The notes under the pieces: model-generated | Told to the model about the DNA's origin: nothing | What the model saw: only the letters and a program-made list of their open reading frames with translations | The model's database searches: none | Made by a program: the position numbers and the translations under genes | Part shown: positions 33,261 through 44,559 of the stretch, piece after piece | How the letters are laid out: every line of letters starts with the position of its first letter | How positions within the stretch are numbered: the stretch's first letter is position 1 | DNA from: Anthoceros angustus | Lineage: Eukaryota > Streptophyta > Anthocerotopsida > Anthocerotales > Anthocerotaceae | Length of the DNA stretch: 64,000 nucleotides | Direction of reading: 5' to 3' | NCBI GenBank assembly: GCA_010909165.1 | Contig: MU008197.1 | Coordinates: 248,001 to 312,000 of the forward strand

Positions 33261-36200
33261 TGTGGAACGAAGAATTTTGGTCACCCAAGACGCGCAGGAG
33301 AGACGACGCCAAGGATGAATAGTGGGTTCGTGTGTAGGTAGTAGGTAGGTCGATAGAAATGTAGGAAGATGGTAGGACGTCCGAGGGAGTTCGGACTTAA
33401 TCGAATCTGAGAGGAGGTTCGATCGGTAGAAAGTATGGGTAGATAGAAGCATATATAGGCATGATAGGTTCCAAAGTTCCTTGGACCATGGGGAGTAGGA
33501 ATATTCGGGATAGAAGTTCCTTGGCCTTCAATTATTTAGGTTCCGATGGGCTATATATGCCAAAAGGGCTAGTTAAGTTGTAGATGGAAAATAGCTACAG
33601 GAGTTTTGAACCGACACGTGGCGCCATCGTGAGGAGCTTAAGGCATTTGCATGTACCGCAAACTCGTTAGCTGTGGTTTTGAACGGGCGCCAGCGAACCC
33701 GCAGTCAAGGGCGCCGAGGGTAAGTGAGCTGGGAAGGAAGGCAAGGGAGCGAAGTCACGCAGGCAGCGAGGGAGCGAACTCAAGGCGCCGAGGAGCAGGC
33801 GCCATCGAGCGAGCTAGCCGGGGCATGAGCGATTGGAAAGGAGTTCGAGGGGATCCGCAAGGCGCGCGAGTGGAGGTGCTCGAGCGGAGGCGATTGTGAG
33901 AGGCGCCGAGGTGAGAAGGCTACCGACGTCAGAAGCAAGGTGGAGAAGGCCGGAGGGGAGATTGAAGGGGCCAAGGCCACCTCTTAGTGGTTGCGTTGAG
34001 GCCGACTGCCGAGGAGCGCGGAAGCTCCCCTTGTCATGCCTCACCCAAACCACCACCTCTTTGCTCTCCACTCTCTTAGCCCGATAGATTACTCTCCAAT
34101 CTCCAATTTTGCTATCCTTGTGTGTGCTCGCGTGATGGTAAAGATAGTGAGGACGGGAACGGGGTACTCCCACGGGAGGAAACCTCCGCCGCCACACCGC
34201 CCACAAAGGGAAAAGGTAAGAAACACCCACCCCGAGTTCGAGTGTAGGCCGCCCAAATTTCACCTCGAGATTTGAGGCGCTCGAGCGCCGCCCGAGATGA
34301 AGATGGAATGGCTGTACTTGGTACCGGGTGGCACTTTGCAGCCCCGCCTTGGTTCTGGAGTGTGCGACGAATGAGAGTGACCAAGGCGACGGCCAATTCC
34401 GAGGATGCGACTCAAGTCATCCCGGGATGTGGAAGGTACGGCATTTCAGGATACGATTTGATACCGGAAGCCCACAAGGGAGGGATCATTCCGCAGCTCA
34501 GCCTCCAAGAATCGATCCCGAGGAGGTTATGAGTATGTTCCTACGACCAAAGGAGGAAGTATGGTCGCAAGGCAATGGCTGGAGGATCTCTTTGTTCAAG
34601 GAGCGGAAGTGGAATTTATTCGCCAAGATATGGCTGACTAACGTGCCAAGGAGGAAGACGACTGGAAATTCCCATTTAATGATGATGTATGAGATGTCCT
34701 GTGGAAGTTGGTGGATTGGGCCACCATTCTCAGATGAACAAAGCGGTTGCGCACAAACCATTTGGTGATGGAGGGAGCAAGAATCGCTTTGTCTCTACCT
34801 CGACACCTATATCGAGGGAGGAGGTTCTTACACCGACGAGCTGGAAGAAGCCAAGATAGAAGCTACTGTGAGGGGTGGAAGGAGAGCCAGGCCCTGAGGA
34901 TGAAGAGACGTGACAGGCCCCGGGCAAGAGACCGCCACGCCCGCGAACCAACATGAGGCCTCGGATCGTGAACCCAACAAGAGAAAGGGAAGAAGGCTAT
35001 AGAAGCACCTCCTACGGAGGAAGGAGGAAAGGATACGAGACCACCTACCGAGGGTTGAGGATTGGAAGGCCGACAACACCAAGGGAGTGAACCTCTACGG
35101 TAGGGACCTGTGGAGGAGGAGGACCCACGGGAGCTTTACCTCCCACCAAGAAGTAGTAACAAGACTTGAGGTGTGACGAGAAGAACGCCGAGGAACGCTG
35201 GTGACCCACGCACCAACAGGAGGAGCAGAGAAGTGTTCGAGAACCCGCATCCCATGAGGGTAGTGAGAAGGAAGTGGGCGCAGGATCTATGGACGCCCTA
35301 GTGGACCGTGTCGTGGAGGTGACAAGTTCGTGGCCGAACTCGAGACTCACGAAGGAGCCGGAGGATGCCGAGAAGAAATTGAGAGGAGCTCAAAACCACC
35401 TCCGAGAAGCAACACTCCGTACAACCGCCAAAGAGCGACAGATGACCACCAAGTTGGTGGAATGTGTGGAGGAAATGATTGACCAAAGCTTAGGACGAGG
35501 CAAAATCCCCAAGAGGGTCGAAGGAGTTGAAGGCTGCAGATGGCGAAAGGGTCACAAAGAGGAGACTCACGAAGGGGCGACTTTGCAGCCTCACAGAGAA
35601 CGGAGGCAAGGAACCGCCAAGGAGGTTTTGATGGCCCAACGATCTTTGGAGGGTCTTCGTGTCATTCGAGGGAGCAAAGTAGAGCGATCACGCCATAGTG
35701 AAACGCATGGCGATGGAAGCCATGGAGAAAGATAAGGAGATTGGGAGGCTTGCCCGGAGTTGGAGAGAGCTAGTGGAGAAAGAGGCCGCATTGGTAGGAG
35801 TGACAAATCAGCCGGTGGGACGAAAAGGCCATCCCACTAAGGGTCCGCATCATGGACGACAAAAGAAGGAGAGTGGTAGGGTGGCGACCTACTACAACAA
35901 CCTCCTAGAAGCGATTGAGGAACGCCATGCTGAGGAAGACGAAACAGACCTCACCGCTCGACGCCCGTGGAATGGCAACCGAGGTCAAACTTTGAGTTGG
36001 TACAAGGAAAGCCAGGGCCGGACATAGCCGAGCGAGCGAGTCAAGAAGCACCTACGGCGACGCCAGAACCTCCCGAGACGGTGGAGCTATCAAGCGGGAG
36101 GAAGAGACCGATGGTAGGATGGTTTACCAAAGTTCCTACTGTAGGAACTGCTGAAGAGGAGGAGGTGACCTGAAGGAAGGGTACCTCCGGTTCACGAAAC

Positions 36201-37390
36201 CCAGCCGTGAGGGAAGGCCCCATAGCAAGATCCCAAATGAGGTAGGAGACGAACCGCCTACCAAGAAGACGAGAACAGTAGGGGAGGAACCTACTGAGGG
36301 TGAACGAGTAGGAGGAATGGAACCTCCTACCACAGAGGAAGACCTACCACCGAGGGGGCCGACGAGGCGTGCTACTGTGCATAGTCCCGAGAAGACTGGA
36401 GGTGGGCAAGGCTAAACGACCCATCGAAGGGGAAGACATTGAAGCTGCGAGGGCGAACAAAAAGCAGCGAACGAGGATGTCAGAGGACCTTTTCAAGAGG
36501 ACGTTTTGTCCCAAGTGGTGCACACCTTGGGAAGTGTGAGTATTTAAGAGTGGCGGCAGACAGAGATAGGATATTCGTCAAGGTGAGTGGACCGAGCCGA
36601 GAGGACGAATCGAAGGGCCGACAGAGTCCTATTGTTGGACTTGGCAAGTCGCCTAGCATTAAACTAGCACGAGTGGTCGACTCCCCACCTATAAAAGGGA
36701 GGGTGGAAGAATGAATAAACACCAACCTTGCTTTGTCATGCATTCTTCGCCTCCGGCATCCCTTGTGTGTGTGCGCTGACCGTCCCGCCAAGCGACGAGA
36801 AGGCTAAGGGGTGGGGTTCGGTCGAGGCCCTCGCTGGGTTCGCCAACGCAGCTCCTCCTCTCGTGAAAGATTGTTGTTGATGTGCTTTGTGTTGCTGGGT
36901 GGCCTCTCGAGGATCGGCGCCGACTACGCCACGTTCGACACGCAATCGCCCGAGAGAAATACCCGCCCAGTCACCCTGTGCGCCAGCCGCAAGGGAGGCG
37001 CGCAAACCGCGAACGCTACAGTAGAGTTAGATTTGGGGATCGAATGAAGTGAGTCCGTATGTGGTGGTCGTGAGCTATGTTTCTTTTGAGAATGGTGAAG
37101 AGGTTGGCTATGGGTGTGTCACAGAGTGAATTGACTGCCAGTTGGCGTAGGAGAGTGTTGAGGTGGAGGGAATCCGAAGGCGTGGAGCGCGGGCCGAGCA
37201 ACCCGTAAACGCATAACACCAGCTTTGTTGCCCACACGAGGACAAGTAGACCGCGTAATGACGAGTGAGAGAGTGAGAGGAACGATCGCAAACAATCCGA
37301 ACCAAATCTCTGGGATCGAACCCACGATTCACCCACTGGGATAAGTGTGGCCACCGAGGCGAGCTCCGGTGACCGAGGCAACCTACCACA
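33261..37390 (+). repeat. 3' LTR of element 1 (4,130 bp)
   Basis: It is collinear with 21568-25961. TATAAAA is at 36690-36696. It is about 260 bases shorter than the 5' LTR because of many scattered small deletions, for example a collapsed stretch near 35530-35560 that corresponds to about 23850-24090. Point substitutions between the copies are much rarer than indels. Confidence 0.85.
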
Positions 37391-38830
37391 ACTTTATCGG
37401 GGAGCTTTTGAATCCAAGAACTCGAATCGGATGCGGATGATTTAAGGGGTGTTCTTCCGCCAACCGCCCCTCAATGTGACTCAAAATTGTATTTTCTAGT
37501 CACCAAGATCGCACTTGCGAGTGCAACAGTTAACAATGTAAGTGTTGAGATTGTTGCAAGTTTGTAGGGACTTGTTTTGATCAAAATCGTGTCCCGACTT
37601 GTTTTTGTGTGTTAGGTCTGCTACACCCCTGTTCATCATGAAAGGCACCTTTGAACAATGTCAAGACCGAATCGAGTTTTCCGCACCATGTGGTCCACTG
37701 TCCTCAAGTTCAGTTGGTATTGTCGTTGGTTGCGCCCGCCATGTTGGATCTGCTTTAATCATCTTCGAGCGTGGGAGACTGTGGTGTTTTTGTTGCAAAC
37801 ATACCTCAAAGCAAAGGCCAAGGCATCGGATGGATAACGCATCAACAACTGGGTGTTCTAGTGAAATTCCATATGTTGACAAGGTTGATTCTTTGTCTGC
37901 TTGTTTGTTTTCACTTCTTTGGAGTTTCGATTATGTTTATGTTGTGAATCCTGCGACTAGTGGAAGTTTTCATCGTCCCTCATTTCAACATTGATACACG
38001 AGGGAAGTGGATGCGGGTCCCTCCGTTGGAGGGCATTGTGCATAGTGAGTGTGATCACCATCCGTTAACCAGATGAAATGTGGCTGTGGTAGCACCTCGA
38101 TATTGTATTGCACTGGATCGCAAATGGAAATGGAAGTGGCTTTGAGCGCTTGCCGAGATTGCGCGAGTACGGAATTGGAGTATGATAGACAGAAACAGGA
38201 ATTGGAGTTTCAAAAAAAGGATTTGGAGGCTCTTATAGAGAGACAGAGGCGTAGCGCTTGAATTACGAGTCTCTAAGCAAAGAGAGAAAGCCCTTGAGAT
38301 TCGAGGCGAGAAATGTGGAGAGGAGACAAGAGCACATTAAGCATCAAGAGAAATCAAGAAGCAGATGAGCAAGAAGAGGTTCAAGACCGCAGTGGAAAAG
38401 AGAACAGGAGCGTAAGAATGTGCCTCGAGATATTTGCATCGCTATCTCGCGAAAATCCGATTGGTAAGTTTTCTTATGCTCTTTATTAATCGCCAGACAT
38501 TGAAAATCAATGGTTGTATTTTATTAGGTTGTCACCTTGGTGAAGGACAATTTCGCCCAAGTCCTCGCCTTCATCAATTGGTTGCCAAGAATGATGCCGT
38601 ATAACCGCCAATCAAGCCAAGTGGTCGTGAAAATTACGTTTTCAATCAGATTGTACCAATTTCCTAAATAAGGTGAGTATCATTTCCTAAGTATTTGCTA
38701 TGATTATTTGTTTTCTAGTATCACCTAATCACGGTTTGTGTCGCTTTGTTTGTAGGTTCCATTGTTGTTGAAGTAGAGTTCAATCTAGCAGTTCAATCTA
38801 TTCGGTATTTACTCTTCATTAGTTGAATTT
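37391..38830 (+). pseudogene. Split multi-exon gene of unknown function, 3' part
   Basis: The interrupted exon resumes after the element and ends ..KIALASATVNN at 37537 (AACAAT|GTAAGT). The next exon begins after GTTAG at 37615 and is open in one register to about 37990 (CQDRIEFSAPCGPLSSSSVG). Then comes a charged coiled-coil segment (YDRQKQELEFQKKDLEALIE, about 38170-38245) running to a donor at 38463 (PRDICIAISRKSD). Further introns are 38464-38527 and 38673-38755. The coiled-coil tail and basic N terminus suggest a nuclear scaffold-type protein, but no domain is recognised. Its continuation of the 19525 gene is inferred from strand, splice style and the exact element boundaries. Confidence 0.55.
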
Positions 38831-38959
38831 GTATTTCATGCCATTCGATATACAGAAACTCTGCAAAGAAAAGGTTTCTTTGTTGGTTTTTTGTATATCC
38901 TGGATCTGCATGAATATTATTTAATAGAAAATGTTTTTGTCAGATTAGCGATTTTGGTG

Positions 38960-39180
38960 GGATTTCTAGAATGAGCTTCTAGACCCAGCTGGTATTCACT
39001 TGGTCGTCATGTTTTCTACTCTAGTGCTCTATTTTCTACCTTGATGGTAGATGATTTTTACCCCACTTGTATGGTTCAGTTGTTTTGTACCTTGATGGTA
39101 GATGATTTTCTACTATATCAGAATGAATTTTACTGGTAAAATAATGACCAAAAGGTCAATTTTCTCTCTAAAATTTACCC
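38960..39180. repeat. Short AT-rich repeats (CCTTGATGGTAGATGATTTT)
   Basis: CCTTGATGGTAGATGATTTT occurs at about 39039 and again at about 39091, with TTTTCTAC words between them. It lies just past the last visible exon of the split gene and before a possible CACTA-type end. Confidence 0.6.
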
Positions 39181-39181
39181 G

Positions 39182-39890
39182 CACTACTCCCCGAAAAACC
39201 AGTCGGGCTGGCCGAGGTCTGCACCAGGCCGCCGACTTTACGATCGCCGGGGAGTTGACATGGAATCGCAACTTGACAAGGTGGATGCCACCGCAAAGAG
39301 GAGGTGAAGCAAGCATTGACCGGTGAAAAACAGAGACTTGGGGAGGTGGCGTCGACATCCGCAAGTGTTCTCAAGAAATGGAGATGGTGCAGAAGAGCAT
39401 TGACGAGGACTAGACTTTGAGGACATTCAAGGGCACATATCCTAATCGCCCACCTTCTGCCACCAAGCCTTGTACACTGGAGAAAAGCCTGCACTTTGGG
39501 TTGAGAGTTAGCACATGAGAGGACCGAGGAATAGGGTTCTCCCTTTGCACTGTGTGCTTTCCCTCCAAAGTCTAATGCTATCATCGCTTTTTCGCAATTA
39601 CATGAAAAGTCTGCCGTGACAGGCCGCCGTGTTCTATTTGGAACACGGCCACTACCCCGCGGCGGCTCTACGGCCGCCATGGCATGGTCAGGAGAGGGGG
39701 TGCTGGACCCGCCCTGAAAAACGGCCCAATGCAAGGGGTCAACTGTAGGCCTCGAGAAGGTTGCAACAATGGAATTGCTGCAGTTGATGACACCCACTGA
39801 GCAATCGCTGTGAAGACCCAAAGGGTCGTGGAACGAGGTGCGGTGGGGAGGCGCATCAGAGGTTCATGGAGGTGATGACGTGGTTGGCGC
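39182..39890 (+). mobile_element. Possible CACTA-type left end with subterminal hairpin
   Basis: CACTACTCCCCGAAAAACC at 39182 has the form of a CACTA terminus. At 39626-39649 lies a perfect 9-bp hairpin (GCCGTGTTC, loop TATTTG, GAACACGGC), next to a GTCTGCCGTGACAGGC word typical of subterminal repeats. No matching right end was found and no transposase domain is recognised nearby, so the call is weak. Confidence 0.3.
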
Positions 39891-39893
39891 TTA

Positions 39894-40494
39894 GTGGACA
39901 TCCAATCCCAAGCACTTGATGACTTTTTACATGATGCAGAAGTTTTGGACAACTTTGCAACAACGCCCACACCTGAGGAAGCGACGCCCAATGAGGAGGT
40001 GGAGAATGAGCCGCCTGAGGTGAAGAAGGCCACACCTGAGCGGGAAAAGGCCACACTTATAGTGGAGAATGCCACATTTGAGGTGGACAAGGACACACTT
40101 GAGGTGGACAGGGAGCTACCTGAGGTGAAGGCCACACCTGGGCAGAAAAGTGCCACACATGAGGTGGAGAATGACATAGCTCAGGTTGAGAAGGCCACAC
40201 TAGAGGTGGACAAGGACACGCTTGAGGTGGACATGGAGGGGCATCAGGTAGAGAAGGCCACAATTCAGGACAAAGGCCACACATGAGGTGGAGAATGACA
40301 CACTTGAGGTTGAGAAGGCCCCACTTGAGGTGGATAGGGACACACCTGAGGTGGAGAATGAGGACACATCTCATGAGGCGAAGGATGATGGACCTGAAGT
40401 GGACAAGGACACATGTCAGGTGGAGCAGGCTTGGGTGGAGGTGTCGCCCGAATCTGAGGCTGGAAATGTGAGTGGGGTGGGCAAGTGTTTGTGA
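39894..40494 (+). pseudogene. Heptad-repeat acidic protein (one 2-nt shift)
   Basis: ATG at 39894 opens a frame beginning MDIQSQALDDFLHDAEVLDN. It then enters about 19 tandem seven-residue repeats, consensus (P/L)EV(E/D)K(A/D)T. Nearly all repeats are exactly 21 nt. One unit at 40263-40281 is 19 nt, which shifts the frame. Restarting one register over, the same heptads continue to 40431, and a non-repeat tail (VSPESEAGNVSGVGKCL) ends at TGA 40494. Long, acidic, regularly spaced heptads suggest an extended coiled coil or a disordered LEA-like protein. No family is assigned. The frame may be intact in life if the 2-nt loss is a sequencing error. Confidence 0.5.
40014..40431 (+). repeat. 21-bp coding minisatellite, about 19 units
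   Basis: The unit is of the form CTTGAGGTGGACAAGGACACA with variants. Unit lengths are mostly 21, with single 18-, 19- and two 24-base units. All but the 19-base unit keep the reading frame, which argues for past selection on the encoded heptad. Confidence 0.9.
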
Positions 40495-40589
40495 TGATAA
40501 TAGTGAGGCTGCCGAGGGATGGGGACCCGCTGAGTAGAGGTAACGGGAAGGCTCCAAAGACGACCAAACCAAGCATTCATCAAGACCAA

Positions 40590-41020
40590 GACTAGTCACA
40601 GGTCTGAGTTGGAGCCGGAGACAACTATATGGTACGCTGAGCCGCAATGCAGAGCGTTAATTCTACCTCGAGGTGTGTCGGTGCTCGGGCATGAAGACAA
40701 GTTTTGGAAGGTCGCCCAATTGCCGCTGAGGTTGTTGAAGGTAATTATGTGGAAGTAGGGCCCGCCATACCCTCGAACAAGGGAAGTTTTGGGCAACTGC
40801 TCATGCTGCGTGCTGCAGCCAAAGTCGAGATGTTGGAGTGGTGACCTGGATCCCCACAACAAGAAGGACAAGCCCAAGTATTGGGTAAGCCCTCGATTTG
40901 CCACGCTGAGAGAAGCCCTAGAGGCACATGTCAAGCCTGAACGTAGGTGGCTAGACAACCTGGACAATGGAGAGACTAGAAAAGACACCGCTTGACATAC
41001 TTGATAGAATGTGGACAATT
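40590..41020 (+). other. Coding-like segment, unrecognised
   Basis: A plus-strand frame reads TTIWYAEPQCRALILPRGVS then GHEDKFWKVAQLPLRLLKVI, and a second frame at 40789-40995 reads WVSPRFATLREALEAHVKPE. Composition looks coding, and it follows the heptad protein in the same direction. It may be the rest of one gene or transposon ORF. No domain is recognised. Confidence 0.3.
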
Positions 41021-41149
41021 TTGAAGTGCTTCAATTGAGAAACAATAGCGCCTCCGCATGTAATGTGGAGAGCCTTCCTTCCAACACACACCACGCCTAA
41101 ACACGCAAGAACAAACATGGGAATAACGAACTTCTCCCAAACACTAGAT

Positions 41150-42242
41150 GGCCCTTTTCTTGGTCCCTTCTTAGAGACTAGCTTGACTTCATGATTGTAT
41201 CCTCACTCATCGCTCTGGTGGCCACCGCGACGTGATCACCGACGCCTCGGTGGCGACCCTTTGAGACCGGCCATGCCTGGATCTGGGGTGGCTGATCACC
41301 ACCAAATGACTACGCGTTCTTCCGGACACTTGCCTGGCTTGCCCGAGCCATGCCTCACCATCCGCATCCGCCATCGCACTTAACACGCCGCCATCGACAC
41401 CGCCATCGCGCAACATTACCATCGCAGAATACCGCTACCGCCATCGCATTGGCTACCGCCAATTGCCACGCCGTCGGGCATGCTCACTTGCATCAATCTT
41501 TGGCTCTTCCAAGGTCTTCCACGAGATGGGGTTTAAAAGGCGTTAAGTTGGGCATTGTCACCCGCAAGGTCGCAAGTCAAAGTGCTCCAGGATCCAAAGC
41601 GAGTGGAGGTCATCACTATGGTGAATATACATCTTGAGCAACTGCACATGGTATTTACAAGTTCGTCAAGGTCATTTCAATTTCAGTTTGGCATATGTAC
41701 AATTGAGGCCTTAGAGTCGACTACGAAAACACAAATGGGTTCTGCTTCCCTCCTCACAAGCTCCTTAAAGGACTCGTGTCCGAGTCAAGCACACACACTA
41801 ATCGGCCTCCTTCCACGCGTTCCAAAAGTGGGAACTTGAGGTCTCCACGTGGGATGAAAGAAGGGTGACCTCCATGACCTCATGATCCAAAGTGTACACA
41901 CAACCATCCGCTCAACCCGAGTAGTATCGTGCCCACACCACCTTATCCCTGGGAGGAAATGTCCGCTCCAGTGACTGCTCGTGGTCACATGCATGCAATG
42001 TGCACTTTGCCAAAAAAAGTTGAACCTTCGTCCACAGGATGCATGCACCACAAAGTTGTCTCCAAGCTCCAAGAGGTCCGCAATTTCGTAGGACATCTTC
42101 ACTAGCAACACCATTAGCTTAGGATCAGCGGCTCCATCCGGACCAACCGCATGTAGCATAATGGTGCAAGGTCTGGTCCGACCACCAACATCCTCCCTGT
42201 CCGCCATAGTAATCGAATGCCATATGCCCGTATGGGCAGCTC
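41150..42242 (-). pseudogene. Minus-strand coding-like DNA, right-truncated by element 2
   Basis: A minus-strand frame (42207-41785) reads MADREDVGGRTRPCTIMLHA, then LVKMSYEIADLLELGDNFVV. It has no recognised domain. Element 2 abuts it at 42243, and similar-looking minus-strand coding DNA continues on the far side from 49440 upward. The two parts may have been one gene split by the insertion. On the minus strand this part would be downstream. Confidence 0.35.
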
Positions 42243-42245
42243 ACA

Positions 42246-44157
42246 TGTCAGAACGATCCGATTTGAAACTCCCGTTGGATTGTGTCTTTGAGTGATTTTT
42301 TTGTTTTTTTTGCTTAAGTTTGGTGTCAAACGAGCTAGTTGTCGGTAGGAAGGGATATTTATACTAGAAAGTGTCCTTGACCTATGAGTTTTGGGTTGTT
42401 TCGGGTTGAATAATAATCGGTCCTTAGACTATGAACTCGATACTCCTTGGCCTTTGGTCTCGGAATATCTAATAGAAAGTCTATATATGTGGGAGGGGGT
42501 CCCCATATTTGCGAGGTCCGTAGGCTAGAGGTCGAACCAACCGGCGGTAGTTGAAGGTGTGTGGTCACGCGGGGACTATGTTTCAAGACGTTGGCGAACG
42601 GACGGGCGGTGGAAGGAAGGAGCAAGAAGAAGTGGTAGCGAAGCCGGTAAGAGTTTCGGGAAATATAACCCTAAGGGAACTCGGAAAGGCAAGGGCGGGT
42701 AGCTGCACCTCGACAGGCACGAGCTGCACGAGTCAGAAGGGCCCCGTGGCGGCGGGAGCTCGCGATTCGGAAGGAAGAAACCTGGGGACCAAGTTGGAGA
42801 TTCCGAGGCGAGTTATCAGCAATTGAGGCGTGGGGGCGTGAGGGTTTTGCAGAGCATGGCGCCCAAGGTTGCAGGAAATTTGACGCCTAATGGCCAAATA
42901 TGGACCATTGAGGGTCCGAGGTGGAGGATTGGTGAGGGAGGGACTTGGGATCATGGAAAACAAAGTGGAGAGTTTATGGGAGGATTTTCCGATCAAGAAC
43001 GAGGAAGGAGGACCCATAAATTCAGCAAAGAAAGGACGAAGGGCCAGCGACCAAATCGGAGGGGAGATAACATGGGCAGGGAGTAGTGGCATCCTAGGAA
43101 TAGAACTTTGGATAGGATGCCATCTTGGACCTAAGGCCGTCCGAAATTGTAGGGGCGCCTGCTCACCGCTTTTAGGACTGAAAGTCCGTGGCTATGACGC
43201 CCAAAGAATTGTATAAAGGGGCTTGGTTGTGCCCCTCACATCGATAACTCGGTTGAGATCCCCACGCCTCGTGGCTGGTTGGAGACGTCCGATTGATGAG
43301 GTGGTGTGCGAGACGCCCTAGGGGTGGTCGAGCTTGCTCCGCAACCGGGAGGAGGGGTGATAGAGCAATCTTGCCGACAAAGGAGGAGGAAACCAAGGGA
43401 TTGGCGCCCGGAGCTTGCTCAACGTGACGCGGGGTTCTTCTTTCCTTCACCCTTGTTCCTAGTTGTGTTCAAATTGAGAGAGAAGTGTTGAGTGGATGGT
43501 TGGAAGTCGCGAATTGAGGAGAGAGAGAGAGAGAGAAGATTGGGTGAAGGAGTGATCAACATCAGACGATGCGAGGTGTAAGAGGAGTTGAGAAGGGAAC
43601 TAATTGAGAGACTAGGAGATTTGTGGATCCAAAAGAATCCAAACCTGTCATGGAAGTGTGCACAAGAGGAAACAGCTCCTTGTAATTGTGTGAGTGGCGC
43701 CTTTGTGTGTGTGTGTGAAGCGGTGAGAGGATTTGTGGAACTTTGGTCCCTAGGAATCGGTGTGTGTGCATGAAGTGTGGAGGTAATAAAGTCCGACCGG
43801 CGCATGGGTAGCCTGCGTGGATCCGCGGCGCGGAATAAGTCGCTAGGGTTTGGTGGGACCCACCGGTCAAGCAACTACCCAGTGGTGAGAGCCACCGCGG
43901 TCGTGGAATAAGATTTGCTCGTGGAATAAGAGTGGTCGGAATAAGATCCGTGGTAGCAAAGATCTGGAGGTAGTAGTAGTTGAGTAGATAGGTAAGAGGA
44001 GTAATAGCAGTAAGTCCCGACTTAGGTGAAGGTCGAGCGATAGAAGTTAGCGCCTCTTGGCACAAACCATTCCCTTGGGAGCGAATCCTAAGCCTACAAC
44101 GACATTGAGGGTGAATGTGGACCTCACGGTGTCCCTAGACACAATTCACACTCCACA
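42246..44157 (+). repeat. 5' LTR of element 2 (1,912 bp)
   Basis: It begins TGTCAGAACGATCCG and ends CACACTCCACA, and is collinear with 47489-49439 throughout. TATAAAG is at 43212-43218. The pair differ mostly by short indels in GC-rich stretches. The LTR family is shared with copy A at 2370-4149. Confidence 0.85.
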
Positions 44158-44160
44158 TTT

Positions 44161-44175
44161 TGGCGCTGTCGGGAA
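44161..44175 (+). promoter_or_regulatory. Primer binding site of element 2
   Basis: TGGCGCTGTCGGGAA starts 3 bases past the LTR end. It is a shortened version of the tRNA-Asp-type site of element 1, and the surrounding CCACATTTTGGCGC context is nearly identical. Confidence 0.65.
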
Positions 44176-44559
44176 TGAAATCCAAGGACGAGGTAGAACT
44201 AACCATAGCCTAAGTAGAGTCTAGCATTAGATTGATAGATGGATGCCTCGGGAGACAAGCGACTCCGGACTGGGGAAACGCTCGCAAGACAACGCCAAGC
44301 ACCGGAAAGGTTGGAGAGTTAAGGAGGGCGCACGGGGAGACACACTGCCGGACGAGGAAGAGGGACAGGAGTCGACGAATCGGGATCGGATCTTATCGGC
44401 CGATTCCCAACTCTCTAGGGGTACTGCACCGACCCCACTTGCTTTTGACCTGCTCCAGCCGCCTCACCAAATTCAAATAAACTGTGAGGTGCGGAAGCCA
44501 TCGACGCGGAACTACCGCATGAAAGTACTACCACGGTAGCTATGACTACTACCCGAGTT

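Larger units (their letters stand above)
21568..37390 (+). mobile_element. Ty3/gypsy LTR retrotransposon (element 1), 15.8 kb
   Basis: Both LTRs begin TGTGGAACGAAGAATTTTGG and end ACCTACCACA, with TGTGG/CCACA inverted ends. A primer binding site for tRNA-Asp follows the left LTR, and a purine tract precedes the right one. Between them are gag, a CCHC knuckle, protease, reverse transcriptase, RNase H and integrase in that order. RT before integrase places it in Ty3/gypsy. The tRNA-Asp primer and the GDLVLLYDSRYL motif after integrase fit the Tat/Athila side of the family. Every gene carries shifts, so it cannot be autonomous as written. No clear 5-bp target duplication is seen (ATCCT left, ACTTT right). 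It lies in an exon of the host gene. Confidence 0.85.

Noticed and set aside
21563-37395. Target-site duplication for element 1
   Set aside because: The five bases before the 5' LTR (ATCCT) and after the 3' LTR (ACTTT) agree at only two positions. No shifted alignment is convincing.
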